This document shows, one piece after another, positions 33,993 through 43,703 of a stretch of DNA of 61,199 nucleotides. A program made the translations under genes and the position numbers. This stretch comes from Singulisphaera sp. GP187 (GTDB lineage Bacteria > Planctomycetota > Planctomycetia > Gemmatales > Gemmataceae): assembly GCA_945905925.1 (NCBI GenBank), contig CAMDQN010000023.1, positions 1-61,199 on the forward strand. Direction: 5' to 3'. Below the pieces are notes generated by a model that saw only the letters and a list, made by a program, of their open reading frames with translations, was not told the origin of the DNA and made no database searches. The first letter of the stretch is position 1; every line of letters begins with the position of its first letter.

Positions 33993-36319
33993 CCGCAACC
34001 AACGGCACCAGCTTGCTGGCACTCGTCCTCCTCGCATGCGCAGGATCGGCTTCTCGTGCGTCAGACGACTTCGAGAAGCACGTCCGTCCGTTGCTGGTGG
34101 AGAAGTGTCAGTCGTGCCACGGTGCCGAGAAGGCCAAAGGCGGGTTGCGACTCGACTCGCGGGCGGCGCTGCTCAAGGGCGGCGACAGCGGCCCGGCCGC
34201 GGTGCCCGGCAAGCCCGCCGAGAGCCTCCTCGTCAGGGCGATCGGCTATACCGGCGAATTGAAGATGCCGCCGAAAGGGAAGCTGTCGGACAAGGAGATC
34301 GCTCTGCTCTCTCGTTGGATCGAAGACGGAGTGGTTTGGCCCGATTCAGGTGTCGCGTCGAAAGTCGGTGCGGAGTTCGTGGTCTCGCAGAAACAGCGAA
34401 ACTGGTGGGCATTTCAGCCGGTGAAGCGGCCGGAGGTGCCCAAGGTCACAACCCAACCAGCGAACCCGATCGACGCGTTCATCCGGGCGAAGCTCGACAC
34501 GCTTAGCCTGACGCCCGTCGCCCCGGCGGACAAACGAACGCTGCTGCGACGGGTTACGTTCGACCTGACCGGACTGCCACCCACCCCAGAAGAGGTCGAT
34601 GCATTTCTGAAGGACGATTCCGCGGAGGCGTTCGCGAAGGTCGTGGACCGCCTCCTCGCGTCTCCCACCTACGGGCAGCGGTGGGCACGACATTGGCTCG
34701 ACGTGGTCCGCTATGCCGACTACCACGACGGCAACCCGAAGGCCCGCAACCCGGTCTGTGAGCCACTTGAAGCGTGGCGGTACCGCGACTGGGTTGTGCA
34801 GAGCCTCAACCGCGACCTGCCGTTCGACCAGTTCATCGTCCACCAGATCGCCGGCGACCTGCTCCCGCCGCCGGACGGCAAACAGCCATACTCGGATGGT
34901 CTCGTCGCCACTTCGTTTCTCGTGAACGGCGCGTGGGACCGCGGCGATGCCGACAAGGAGAAGATGGTCAGCGACATGGTCGACGACCAGATCGACACGG
35001 TCGGCAAGGCGTTTCTCGGACTGACGCTCGGCTGCGCCCGCTGCCACGACCACAAGTTCGACCCGGTGAGCACCCGCGACTACTACGCACTGGCGGGCAT
35101 CTTCTACAGCACGCGGATGCTGAAGGAACTCGGGACCAAGGGGGGTGAGATCACGCTCCAACGCCGACCGCTGGTTCCGCAAGATGTCGTGGACAGGCGC
35201 GACCGACAACTGAAGCAGATCGCCGGGTTGAACGGCATCCTTGCCGAGATGGACAAGAAGAGCCCGAAGCCGCCGGCGAATGACCCCACCCGTGAACTAC
35301 TGATCGAAACGCGGGACCGCATTCAGAAGGAACTGCTCCCCGAACCGTCATTCGCTCTGGCGGTGAGTGAGGGCGGCGTGCCAGGCGGACTGTTCCCGAA
35401 GCTTCAGGACGTGCCGATTCACATCCGCGGCAGCTACACCCGGCTCGGCACGGTTGTGCCGCGTGGGCTGCCGACCTTCTTCGCCGGCGACAGGCAACCG
35501 AAGATCGCGACCGGCAGCGGTCGGAAGGAATTGGCGGCGTGGGTGGCGTCGAAGGACAACCCGCTCACCGCTCGTGTGATCGTCAACCGCGTCTGGCAGT
35601 GGCACTTCGGCACAGGCTTGGTGCGTACGCCGAACAACTTCGGGATGCTCTCCGAACCTCCGTCGCACCCGGAGTTACTCGACTGGCTGGCGGCCACATT
35701 CGTCGCCGACGGCTGGTCGTTGAAGAAGTTGCACCGGCGGATCGTGCTATCCGAGACCTACCAGCGATCGAGTGCGACCACCCCGGACACAATGACCCAC
35801 GACCCGGACAACCGCTGGCTCGGCCGGTTCACCCCGCGTCGGCTGGAAGCAGAGGCGATCCGTGACGCCATGCTGGCCGCCTCGGGCCGACTCGACGTGA
35901 AGCCGCTCGGCCCCGCGACCCACGACCTCGGCGTGCCGAACCGCTCGCTGTACGTCCAGACCGCACGGTGGGACCGGAGCAACTTCGCCACCCTCTTCGA
36001 CGCGGCCAACCCGGACGCCGCCGTCGAGAAACGCGACGTCAGCACGGTGGCCCCGCAAGCCCTGTTCCTGCTCAATCACGATTTCGTCCTCGTTCAGGCG
36101 AAGCATCTCGCGGACCGAGCGACCCGGGATGAGCCAAAGGACGAAGATGCCCGCATTCAGCGACTCTTCCGGCTGACGTTCGCGCGCGCCGCTTCCGAAG
36201 ACGAAGTCAAGGTGGCCCGGACGCTCCTGGCCGCCCCTCGCAAGGGCGGTGCGGACCTCGCGTGGCGCGACCTCGCGCATGTGCTGCTGTTGAGCAACGA
36301 GTTCATCTACCTCGATTGA
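33989..36319 (+). CDS. PSCyt1/DUF1549/DUF1553 secreted cytochrome-type protein (776 aa)
   Basis: The start GTG 33989 overlaps the upstream stop and gives VTATNGTSLLALVLLACAGS, a signal peptide; a longer in-frame reading inside the DUF1501 gene has no coding support. PSCyt1 haem site CQSCH is at 40-44. DUF1549 has DLTGLPPTPEEVDAFL and YGQRWARHWLDVVRYADYHD, ending in CARCHDHKFDPVS. The linker is short (RRDRQLKQIAGLNGILAEMD), the shortest among the four paralogues. DUF1553 starts at NPLTARVIVNRVWQWHFGTG. It is the middle gene of a three-gene operon flanked by two DUF1501 genes of the same subtype. Confidence 0.93.
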   Translation: MTATNGTSLLALVLLACAGSASRASDDFEKHVRPLLVEKCQSCHGAEKAKGGLRLDSRAALLKGGDSGPAAVPGKPAESLLVRAIGYTGELKMPPKGKLSDKEIALLSRWIEDGVVWPDSGVASKVGAEFVVSQKQRNWWAFQPVKRPEVPKVTTQPANPIDAFIRAKLDTLSLTPVAPADKRTLLRRVTFDLTGLPPTPEEVDAFLKDDSAEAFAKVVDRLLASPTYGQRWARHWLDVVRYADYHDGNPKARNPVCEPLEAWRYRDWVVQSLNRDLPFDQFIVHQIAGDLLPPPDGKQPYSDGLVATSFLVNGAWDRGDADKEKMVSDMVDDQIDTVGKAFLGLTLGCARCHDHKFDPVSTRDYYALAGIFYSTRMLKELGTKGGEITLQRRPLVPQDVVDRRDRQLKQIAGLNGILAEMDKKSPKPPANDPTRELLIETRDRIQKELLPEPSFALAVSEGGVPGGLFPKLQDVPIHIRGSYTRLGTVVPRGLPTFFAGDRQPKIATGSGRKELAAWVASKDNPLTARVIVNRVWQWHFGTGLVRTPNNFGMLSEPPSHPELLDWLAATFVADGWSLKKLHRRIVLSETYQRSSATTPDTMTHDPDNRWLGRFTPRRLEAEAIRDAMLAASGRLDVKPLGPATHDLGVPNRSLYVQTARWDRSNFATLFDAANPDAAVEKRDVSTVAPQALFLLNHDFVLVQAKHLADRATRDEPKDEDARIQRLFRLTFARAASEDEVKVARTLLAAPRKGGADLAWRDLAHVLLLSNEFIYLD

Positions 36320-36329
36320 GAGGCGGGCC

Positions 36330-37736
36330 ATGTCATCGGCGTTCCTACCCTCGCGTCGGAGTCTGCTGGCGACCGCCGGCACCGGCTTCGGCCTGCTCGC
36401 GCTCGCCGACCTGCTCGCCGCTGAGGAGAAGACCGCTCCGGACGCGGATCGGGCCGTGAATCCGTTCGCGGTGCGCAAACCGCACCACGCGGCGAAGGCC
36501 AAACGTGTCATCTTCCTGTACATGCCCGGCGGCCCGAGTCACGTCGACCTGTTCGACCCGAAGCCGCGTCTGGCCCGCGACAACGGCAAGCCGCTGCCGT
36601 TCGAGAAGCCGAAGCTCGAACGGACCAAGACCGGCAACCTGCTGGCCTCGCCGTGGAAGTTCGGCAAGCACGGTCAGTCCGGCGTCGAGGTGAGCGAACT
36701 GCTGCCGCGGGTCGCGTCCTGTATCGACGACATCTGCGTCATCCGCTCGATGCACGCGGACAACATCAACCACACCGGCGCGGCCCTACAGATGTGTACC
36801 GGCGAGCAGGCGTTCTCGCGGCCGAGCATGGGGTCGTGGCTGGTGTACGGGCTGGGCACGGTGAACCAGAACCTGCCAGGGTTCGTCGTCGTCAGCCCGG
36901 CGGAGGTGTTCCAGGGGGCGCAACTGTGGGCGTCGAGCTTCCTGCCGAGCGCCTATCAGGGAACTCTCGTTCGAGACATGAAGAACCCGATCGCGAACCT
37001 GCGCACCGGTACGGGCGAGGCGGAGCAGAGGGACAAGCTCGATGCTTTGAAGGAGTTCAACGAGTTGCACAAACGCGGCCGCCCGTCGGACTCGCAACTG
37101 GACGCCCGCATCGCGTCCTTCGAGTTGGCGTTCCGAATGCAGAAGGAAGCGCCGGAGGCGTTCGACATTTCGCGCGAGAGCGCCAGGGTGCAGGCGATGT
37201 ACGGCATCGGTAATCCGACAACCGATTTATTCGGTCGCCAGTGCCTGATGGGCCGCCGGCTGCTCGAACGCGGTGTCCGCTTCGTGCAACTGTTCGACGC
37301 GCCGGCCAACAACGCCTGGGACCACCACGGCGGCATCCGCGAGAACCTGCCGAAACGCTGTCAGGCGGTGGACCAACCCATCGCGGCCTTGCTGACGGAT
37401 TTGAAATCGCGCGGGCTGCTCGACGACACGCTGGTCCTGTGGGGCGGTGAGTTCGGCCGCACGCCGACGGCGGAGGGCAACAACGGTCGCGAGCACCACC
37501 CGTTCGGCTTCTCGATGTGGATGGCCGGCGGCGGCATCAAGGGCGGCATGACTCACGGGGCCACCGACGAGTTCGGTTGGCATTCGGTTGAAAAGAAGGT
37601 CCACGTCCATGACTTGCATGCGACCATCTTGCACCTGATGGGCCTCGACCACGAAAAGCTCATCTACCGCTTCGGTGGGCGCGACTACCGCCTGACGGAT
37701 GTGCACGGGCGCGTCGTCAAAGAGATCCTCGTGTAA
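36330..37736 (+). CDS. DUF1501 family secreted protein, GREHH subtype (468 aa)
   Basis: ATG 36330, 10 nt after the cytochrome gene and behind GAGAGGCGGG. The signal is LPSRRSLLATAGTGFGLLAL. Blocks: RVIFLYMPGGPSHVDLFDPK, WDHHGGIRENLPKRC, GEFGRTPTAEGNNGREHHPF, WMAGGGIKGGMTHGATDEFG and LTDVHGRVVKEILV. It is the same subtype as 32595-33992, so the cytochrome gene between them has a DUF1501 partner on each side. It converges on the minus-strand DUF1501 at 37942-39282 across a structured 205-bp gap. Confidence 0.93.
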   Translation: MSSAFLPSRRSLLATAGTGFGLLALADLLAAEEKTAPDADRAVNPFAVRKPHHAAKAKRVIFLYMPGGPSHVDLFDPKPRLARDNGKPLPFEKPKLERTKTGNLLASPWKFGKHGQSGVEVSELLPRVASCIDDICVIRSMHADNINHTGAALQMCTGEQAFSRPSMGSWLVYGLGTVNQNLPGFVVVSPAEVFQGAQLWASSFLPSAYQGTLVRDMKNPIANLRTGTGEAEQRDKLDALKEFNELHKRGRPSDSQLDARIASFELAFRMQKEAPEAFDISRESARVQAMYGIGNPTTDLFGRQCLMGRRLLERGVRFVQLFDAPANNAWDHHGGIRENLPKRCQAVDQPIAALLTDLKSRGLLDDTLVLWGGEFGRTPTAEGNNGREHHPFGFSMWMAGGGIKGGMTHGATDEFGWHSVEKKVHVHDLHATILHLMGLDHEKLIYRFGGRDYRLTDVHGRVVKEILV

Positions 37737-37860
37737 GCGCACGGCACCTGTTGGACTTGACCGGACCGCGGCGTTCACCCGAACCACGGCGCACGTCCGC
37801 TTCGCGGTTTCGTCATCAGACCTCGCTATTTCGGACCATTGGCCCCTGCGGCCCGCACGT

Positions 37861-37926
37861 CGAAGACCGGAACACCGGCACCGCGACCTTTCCGTGTTGG
37901 TCGCACGGCCTCACCTTCCGGTCTTC
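37861..37926. terminator. Inverted repeat in a convergent intergenic gap, possible bidirectional terminator
   Basis: GAAGACCGGAA and TTCCGGTCTTC form an 11-bp perfect stem, with a nested GCGACC / GGTCGC pair inside the loop. It sits between two convergent DUF1501 genes. No T-run is present on either side, so a terminator role is only plausible. The rest of 37737-37941 shows no coding. Confidence 0.4.
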
Positions 37927-37941
37927 TCGCCAGTGCCCCCG

Positions 37942-39282
37942 TCAAATGACTTCTGGCAGTGCCTTCCAATCGTCCACCAGGTAGTGGGGGCGACCGGTGA
38001 AGTCCGGGAGCGTGACCGCGTGCGGGTCGATCCCGAAGTGGTGGTAGAGAGTCGCATGAACCTCGCCGAAGTGGACGGGGCGCCGAGTGATCGTTCCGCC
38101 GGTCCGGTCGGTGGCCCCGATCACTTGCCCGGTCCTGAACCCGCCACCCGCGAGCAACCCGCCACCCACCTGCGGCCAGTGGTCGCGGCCCGCGTCCTTG
38201 TTGATCTGCGGGGTGCGGCCGAACTCGCCCCACGCCACCACTGCCACGTCGTCGGCCAACCCCCGGTCGTGCAGGTCCGTGATCAGGGCGTGCATCCCGT
38301 GATCGAACCACGGGAAGTGCGTGTTCTTGCACTCGCTGAAGTTGTTGCTGTGAAAGTCCCACCGGCCGAAGTTCAGCGTCACCACCCTTGCCCCGGCCTC
38401 GACCAGCCGGCGGGCCATGAGGAAGTGCTCCAGGTTCCGCGGCGCGCCGTCGCCGTAGTTCTTGGGGTCGCCCTTGCCGTACCGCTCGCGCACGACCAGC
38501 GGCTCTCTGGACAGGTCGAGCGCCTCCCCGATTTTGCTGGACGTCAGGAGTTCGAGCGACCGGTGCCGGATCGCGTCCAGCCCGTCGAACGCCCCCTTCG
38601 TATCGAGGTCACTGCGGGCGCGGTCGAACCCCTTCAGCAACCCCATCCGGTCCGAGAGGTGGACCGCGTTGCTCGGGTTCATCGCCAGGTTCTCGCGGAT
38701 CGGCCCCGACGGACGGAACGCGCCGTGTGCGACGCCCAGGAACCCCGGGTGGCCGGGCGACCCGTACGGCGGGTGGCCCGCGTCGGGGGCGAGCCCGACG
38801 AACGGCGGCACCGAGGCGTTCGACCCGCCGAGCACCTTCGAAACAGTCGAACCGAGAGACGGCCAACCGCCCGGCGGTTGCTTCTGCACCGTGCGGCCGG
38901 TGTAGCAGATGAACGAATCGTGGTCGCCGCTGGGCGACCCGTGGACCGAGCGGAGCGGGATCAGCTTGTCCGCGATGGAGGCGAGCTTCGGCAGGTGCTC
39001 GCAGAACTGGATGCCGGGCACCTTCGTGTTGATCGGCTTGAACTCGCCGCGGACCTCCGCGGGCGCGTCCATCTTCAGGTCGTACATGTCCTGGTGCGGC
39101 GGCGCGCCGACCATGTAAATCATGATGACGGCCTTGTGGGACGTGCGGATCCCGGCGGCCTGTTCCGCCCTCAACAAGCCCGGAAGTGACAGACCGCCCA
39201 GCCCCAGCGCGCCGATCGTGAGGAGTTCCCGGCGCGACGCGTGGCCGGTTGTGGAACTCGCGCTTCCGAACACAGAAATCAT
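37942..39282 (-). CDS. DUF1501 family secreted protein, GRDHW subtype, minus strand (446 aa)
   Basis: Start ATG at 39282. The signal ASRRELLTIGALGLGGLSLP is Tat-like. Blocks: AVIMIYMVGAPPHQDMYDLK, FGRWDFHSNNF, GEFGRTPQINKDAGRDHW and LLAGGGFRTGQVIGATDRTG. The C-terminus (RPVHFGEVHATLYHHFGIDP) is most like that of the gene cut at the left window edge. It is the only intact DUF1501 on the minus strand. Upstream lies a 130-bp gap and then degraded DUF1501 sequence on the same strand, perhaps the remains of a neighbour. Confidence 0.92.
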   Translation of the reverse strand: MISVFGSASSTTGHASRRELLTIGALGLGGLSLPGLLRAEQAAGIRTSHKAVIMIYMVGAPPHQDMYDLKMDAPAEVRGEFKPINTKVPGIQFCEHLPKLASIADKLIPLRSVHGSPSGDHDSFICYTGRTVQKQPPGGWPSLGSTVSKVLGGSNASVPPFVGLAPDAGHPPYGSPGHPGFLGVAHGAFRPSGPIRENLAMNPSNAVHLSDRMGLLKGFDRARSDLDTKGAFDGLDAIRHRSLELLTSSKIGEALDLSREPLVVRERYGKGDPKNYGDGAPRNLEHFLMARRLVEAGARVVTLNFGRWDFHSNNFSECKNTHFPWFDHGMHALITDLHDRGLADDVAVVAWGEFGRTPQINKDAGRDHWPQVGGGLLAGGGFRTGQVIGATDRTGGTITRRPVHFGEVHATLYHHFGIDPHAVTLPDFTGRPHYLVDDWKALPEVI

Positions 39283-39413
39283 GTCGGCATCCTGAGACGA
39301 GGAGTGTGGCGGGACCGCGGCGGGTGCGGGTGCGGCGAGTCGGCGGGCAGAAAATAGCGTACCAACATCGCTCAGTTATTGCGAGTGTTTCTCAGATGAG
39401 TGTTTCTGGATCC

Positions 39414-39735
39414 TCAGTGCCGTGAAATATTCGTCGCGCCCGCTGTCGCGGATGTCAACTTCTCGTGGCCGAGGCCCATCAGATGCAGAACCGTGGTGTG
39501 CCGGTCGCGGACGTGGACCCGGTCCTCGATCATGGACAACCCGAACTCGTCGGTCGCTCCGTAGCTCGTGCTGGGTTTCACGCCGCCGCCGTCATCCAGA
39601 CCGTGAGCCCGTAGTGGTCGTGGTCGCGGCCCTTCGCGCCCTCGGAGGTCGGCACCCCGAACTCGCCGCCCACAGCACCAGCGTCTCGTTCGGGATGCCG
39701 CGCGACTTCAGGTCGGTGAAGGGCACTCGCCGCTC
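39414..39735 (-). pseudogene. C-terminal DUF1501 fragment with frameshifts
   Basis: On the minus strand the sequence reads DLKSRGIPNETLVLW, then in another frame GEFGVPTSEGAKGRDHDHYG, then GGGVKPSTSYGATDEFGLSM, VHVRDRHTTVLHLMGLGHEK and a degraded end. At least two frame changes are needed and the N-terminal two thirds are missing. The VHVRDRHTTVLHLMG stretch belongs to the subtype paired with DUF1549/DUF1553 genes, yet no such gene is near, so the partner may have been lost too. Dead. Confidence 0.75.
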
Positions 39736-39858
39736 ATAGGTTTCGCGCTTGACGGGTTCCCGCTGTACGGGCCATACGTCGCGAAGGGGCTGATGGCGAA
39801 GGACGATCAGTACAAGCCGCTCGACGAGTTCAACATGCGCTACGACGACGACCGCGGC
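39733..39858 (+). pseudogene. YHYH-domain protein fragment
   Basis: About 41 codons read IGFALDGFPLYGPYVAKGLM and then AKDDQYKPLDEFNMRYDDDR. GFALDGFPxYGP followed by LDExN is the hallmark of YHYH-domain secreted proteins. The part that should follow, including the YHYH motif itself, is replaced at about 39858 by a transposase fragment in another frame. No start or stop of its own. The assignment rests on this short motif only. Confidence 0.55.
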
Positions 39859-39859
39859 C

Positions 39860-40189
39860 GTGTCGGAGGCGTTCCCCGGCACGACGCACGACAACAAGGT
39901 GTACGACCGAACCGGCGCGGTGTGCCCGCGCGGGGTGCCGAGGACCGGTGAAACGGCGTACCTGGGGACCGGGCTGCGGACCCCGCGCCGGCGCCCGCCG
40001 AAGGGCGTATTGACGGAGCGGCAGAAGGCGGGCAACCGGCGGGTGTCGCGCCGGCGGATCGTGGTGGAACACGCGATCGGGAAGATGAAGGTGTGGCGGA
40101 TTGCCGCCGAGCGGTATCGGAACCCGCGCCGACGGCACACCCTCATCATCAAGAACGTCGCCGGACCCCACAACCTCATTTACGCCTGA
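39860..40189 (+). pseudogene. IS5-type (DDE) transposase, C-terminal fragment
   Basis: The frame reads SEAFPGTTHDNKVYDRTG, GVLTERQKAGNRRVSRRRIV, VEHAIGKMKVWRIAAERYRN and ends KNVAGPHNLIYA at TGA 40187-40189. These are the last ~110 residues of an IS5-group transposase, including the glutamate-bearing VEHAIG. The N-terminal half and the first catalytic Asp are missing. It abuts the YHYH fragment directly. The 141 bp up to the next gene hold a weak CCTCTC/GAGAGG hairpin near 40256-40273 and nothing else I can assign. Confidence 0.8.
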
Positions 40190-40330
40190 GAACGAGGGTA
40201 GCGGAACGCCTCGTCCCAACCACTAACTATTGTGCAGCGACTCGAATCTCGACCCCCTCTCGACAGGGAGAGGTAGAAATGTTACTCTAAGGTACGTTTC
40301 ATCCCCACCTACACTCCCCCAGATCCCGAC

Positions 40331-41548
40331 ATGGCAAGCTCGTCCCCCACCCGACGCCACTTCCTGAAGTCGGTGACGGCTGGCGCGCTCGTCGCCCCCG
40401 CCGTTGCCACCGCACAAAAGACCCCGGCGAACGACCGCATCACGATGGCCACCATCGGCTGCGGCGGGCAGGGCCGCGGCGACATGGGCGGGTTCATGCG
40501 CTTCCCCGAAGTGCAGATGGTGGCGGTGTGCGACGTGGTGCCAGAGCACCGCGAACAGGCCCGGAAGCAGGTGAACGACCGATACAAGAACACCGACTGC
40601 AAGGCGTACTCCGACTTCCGCGACGTACTCGCCCGTGACGACATCGACGCCGTGCTGATTGGCACGCCCGACCACTGGCACGCGATCATCACGATCGAAG
40701 CGTGCAAGGCGGGGAAGGATGTCTATTGCGAGAAGCCGGAGTGCCTGACCGTCCGCGAGGGGCGGGCAATGGCTGACGCGGTCGCCCGATACGGCCGGGT
40801 GTTCTCCGGCGGCAGCCAGCGGGTGTTGGGCGACTACGGCGACTGGCCGCGGACCATCTGGGGCGGTTCGCTCGGTACGGTGAAGGAAGTCTTCGTCGAT
40901 TGCTGGGGCCCTTCGGAGGATTGCTACCTGCCGGAGGAGAAACTGCCCGCCGGGATGACCCCGGCGGAATGGGAGATGTGGCTCGGGCCGGCGCCGAAGC
41001 GGCCGTTCCACTCGTCGCTCATCAAGGGCGGGTTCCGCCCGTTCCGCGATTACTCGGGCGGCGGCATGACCGACTGGGGAGCCCACCGCTTCGGCGCGGC
41101 GATGTTCGCCACCGGCCACCACCTGACCGGCCCGACGGACATCATCCCGCCGGACGGGAAGGAAGTGAAACACCTCACCTATGTGTTCGCCGACGGCATG
41201 AAGATGTACCACGGCGGCACGAACGACATCCGGTACATCGGCACCGAGGGCGAACTGGACCGCGGCAAGCCGAAGCCGACGAAGCCGCCCCGCGCTACGG
41301 ACATGCCGACCTACCGCGGTAAGGGCGGCATCTTCGGCGACTTCCTCCACTGCGTGAAGACCCGCGAGAAGCCGTTCCGCAACATCGAGGTGGCCCACCG
41401 CGCCTGCACCGTCTGCCACCTGGGGAACATCGCGTACTGGCTGAAGCGGCCACTCAAGTGGGACTCGGTGAAGGAGGAGATCGTCGGCGACGCCGAGGCC
41501 GCCCGCTGGCTCGACCGCCCGAAGCGCGAGCCGTGGTCGCTCTCGTGA
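40331..41548 (+). CDS. Gfo/Idh/MocA family oxidoreductase, Tat-exported (405 aa)
   Basis: The N-terminus MASSSPTRRHFLKSVTAGAL is a Tat signal. The NAD(P)-binding part has ATIGCGGQGRGDMGGF (GxGxxG), VVAVCDV-like MVAVCDVVPEHREQ, GTPDHWHAIITIEACKAGKD and VYCEKPECLT, the catalytic EKP lysine. The C-terminal half has DWGAHRFGAAMFATGHH and TEGELDRG. It matches the planctomycete secreted oxidoreductase group; the sugar substrate is unknown. First gene of a plus-strand run; the HEAT-repeat gene follows after 54 nt. Confidence 0.93.
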   Translation: MASSSPTRRHFLKSVTAGALVAPAVATAQKTPANDRITMATIGCGGQGRGDMGGFMRFPEVQMVAVCDVVPEHREQARKQVNDRYKNTDCKAYSDFRDVLARDDIDAVLIGTPDHWHAIITIEACKAGKDVYCEKPECLTVREGRAMADAVARYGRVFSGGSQRVLGDYGDWPRTIWGGSLGTVKEVFVDCWGPSEDCYLPEEKLPAGMTPAEWEMWLGPAPKRPFHSSLIKGGFRPFRDYSGGGMTDWGAHRFGAAMFATGHHLTGPTDIIPPDGKEVKHLTYVFADGMKMYHGGTNDIRYIGTEGELDRGKPKPTKPPRATDMPTYRGKGGIFGDFLHCVKTREKPFRNIEVAHRACTVCHLGNIAYWLKRPLKWDSVKEEIVGDAEAARWLDRPKREPWSLS

Positions 41549-41602
41549 CTGCTCGGCCGCCGACCCCACCCTCCCACACCACCCTCCCCCCCACCTCTCG
41601 CC

Positions 41603-43669
41603 ATGAACCGATTCGCCATCGCACTGCCCTGCGCCCTGCTCGGCGCGGCACTCGCCCTCGCACAGCCGGCAGCGCCCGACCTGAAGGGCAAGACGCTCGC
41701 CGCCACCTTCGACGAACTGCAGCCCGGCATTGAAAAGGCCGACAAGGCCGCCCAACAGCGGTGGCAGGACATCTGCAACGCCGCCGCCGCACCCGGCAAC
41801 GAGAAAGTGCGGGCCGAAGCCTGCACGCTCATGGCCGGCAAGCTCGACCCGAAGACGCCCGCCCCGACCCGGCTCTGGATGCTCACGCAATTGGAGCGGA
41901 TCGGCCGCGAGGAGTCGGTCGCCGCCCTCACGCCGGTGATCGACGATAAAGACGACGTGGTCCGCGAGGCCGCCGTCCGGGCACTGGCGAACAACCCCAG
42001 TCCGAAGGCGACCGCCCCGCTCACGGCCGCTCTGAAGGCCGCTTCCGGCCAGCACAAGATCGGGCTGCTGAACGCCCTCGGCCATCGTGCCGACGCGACG
42101 GCGGTGGCGGCGGTCGGGGCGGAACTGGGTTCGGCTGACGAGGCGACGGCGGTGGCGGCTTCACGGGCGCTCGGCCGCATCCCGGGAGCTGACGCCCTCG
42201 CCGCACTCAACACCACGAAAGCCAAGGCGAAAGGGGCGGTTCGCAAAGCCGTGGCCGACGCCCTCCTCGCCCACGCCGACCGGCTCCGCAAAACTGATGC
42301 GGTGGCGGCGTCGAAAGTCTACGCCGGGTTGAACTCGCCGGACGAGCCGAAGCCAGTTCGCCTCGCCGCCCTACGCGGCATCATTCAGACCGACGGCGAC
42401 AAGGCTGGAGCTACGGTCCTGAAAATCCTCAGCGGCGACGACGCGGGAGCGAAGGCCGTCGCCGTCGGGCAGATCGAATCACTGACCGCCGGGGCGCTGA
42501 AGACGCTCGCCGGAAGCCTGGACAAATTGACCGCGCCGAACCAGGTTGCGGTCGTCACCGCCATCGCCGCAAAGGGAGATCGCACGCAAGCGGGGGTTGC
42601 CCTGTCTGCGGCGAAGAGCGCCGACGCGGGCGTAAAGCGGGCCGGTGTCCTCGCCCTCGGTCGGTTGGGCGACGCCACCGCTGTCGAGTTTCTGCTCGAC
42701 GCCATGTCCGGGAAAGATGCCACTGCGGGCGACGCCGCCGAGAGCCTCGCCTCGCTCCCCGCCGACGGGGTGAACGAGAAACTGATCGCGGTGCTGAAGA
42801 GCGAGAAGGTGCCGGCCCGCACCGTCGCCCTGATCGGCATCCTCGAACGCCGCAAGGCGACGGCCGCCGTTTCCGAACTGCTCACCGCTGCGGGTTCGTC
42901 CGACGCGACCGTGCGTCGGGCTGCGTTCGCCGGGCTGAAGGCACTGGCAACACCTGCGGCAGTTCCCGACATGCTCTCCGCGTTACTCAAGACGCCGAAG
43001 GGGAACGACCGCGATCAGGCGGAACTCGCGATCGTCGCGGTGAGCGCGCAGTCGGCACCGGAGAAACGGGCCGAGCCTGTGCTGGCGGCGATCAGCAAAG
43101 ATGCGAAGCTCGCGCCTGATCTCCTCCCGCTGCTCGGCCGCCTCGGCGGGCCGGCCGCGCTCAAGGTCGTCCGGGAAGCGGTCGCCGGCAAGGACGCCGC
43201 GCTGAGTGCGGCCGGCATCGTTGGGCTGTGCAACTGGCCGGACGGGACGGCGAACAACGATCTGCTCGCGCTGGCCGAGAAAGGGGCGGCGGACGAGAAG
43301 CTCAAGGCGGTCCAGGCCCTCATCCGCATTAACGCGGTCCTGATCGACCGCACGCCGGAGGAACGCCTGGCGACACTCGGTGTCCTCAAGAAGGCGATGG
43401 CGCTCGCGACGCGCGATGAGGAGCGGCGGGCGCTGCTCGACGGCATCGGCTTCGTGCGGCACATCGAGACGCTGAACTTCGTCCTCCCTTACCTCGACCA
43501 GCCGCCGCTGGCGCAGTCGGCGTGCCGGGCCGTCGTCGAACTGGCCCACTCGAAGATGCTCCGCGAGCCGAACAAGGCGGCGTTCGTTCAGCCGCTCGAC
43601 CGCGTCATCGCCCTCTGCAAAGACAAGGGGTTGGTGGACCGCGCGAAGCAGTACAAAGAGGGACGGTGA
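41603..43669 (+). CDS. Secreted HEAT-repeat protein (688 aa)
   Basis: A signal peptide covers residues 1-21 (FAIALPCALLGAALALA). The remainder is almost entirely Ala/Leu/Lys-rich helical repeats of about 30 residues of the HEAT/PBS-lyase kind (for example EAAVRALANNPSPKATAPLT, KRAGVLALGRLGDATAVEFL, VRRAAFAGLKALATPAAVPD). Such solenoids bind partner proteins rather than catalyse. It lies between the Gfo/Idh/MocA gene and a DUF1501 gene with short gaps (54 and 34 nt), so it may scaffold proteins of the same operon outside the cytoplasm; that is inference. Confidence 0.88.
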   Translation: MNRFAIALPCALLGAALALAQPAAPDLKGKTLAATFDELQPGIEKADKAAQQRWQDICNAAAAPGNEKVRAEACTLMAGKLDPKTPAPTRLWMLTQLERIGREESVAALTPVIDDKDDVVREAAVRALANNPSPKATAPLTAALKAASGQHKIGLLNALGHRADATAVAAVGAELGSADEATAVAASRALGRIPGADALAALNTTKAKAKGAVRKAVADALLAHADRLRKTDAVAASKVYAGLNSPDEPKPVRLAALRGIIQTDGDKAGATVLKILSGDDAGAKAVAVGQIESLTAGALKTLAGSLDKLTAPNQVAVVTAIAAKGDRTQAGVALSAAKSADAGVKRAGVLALGRLGDATAVEFLLDAMSGKDATAGDAAESLASLPADGVNEKLIAVLKSEKVPARTVALIGILERRKATAAVSELLTAAGSSDATVRRAAFAGLKALATPAAVPDMLSALLKTPKGNDRDQAELAIVAVSAQSAPEKRAEPVLAAISKDAKLAPDLLPLLGRLGGPAALKVVREAVAGKDAALSAAGIVGLCNWPDGTANNDLLALAEKGAADEKLKAVQALIRINAVLIDRTPEERLATLGVLKKAMALATRDEERRALLDGIGFVRHIETLNFVLPYLDQPPLAQSACRAVVELAHSKMLREPNKAAFVQPLDRVIALCKDKGLVDRAKQYKEGR

Positions 43670-43703
43670 GCGAACCGGAGCCGACCGCACCCGAGGGCGA
43701 TCC

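Noticed and set aside
32589-34037. Long minus-strand open frame opposite the DUF1501 at 32595
   Set aside because: Shadow of the plus-strand gene, which has a Tat signal and all family motifs.
41603-43669. Repeat region that could be mistaken for a DNA tandem repeat
   Set aside because: The repetition is at the protein level (HEAT-type helices) with varied codons; no tandem DNA repeat is present.
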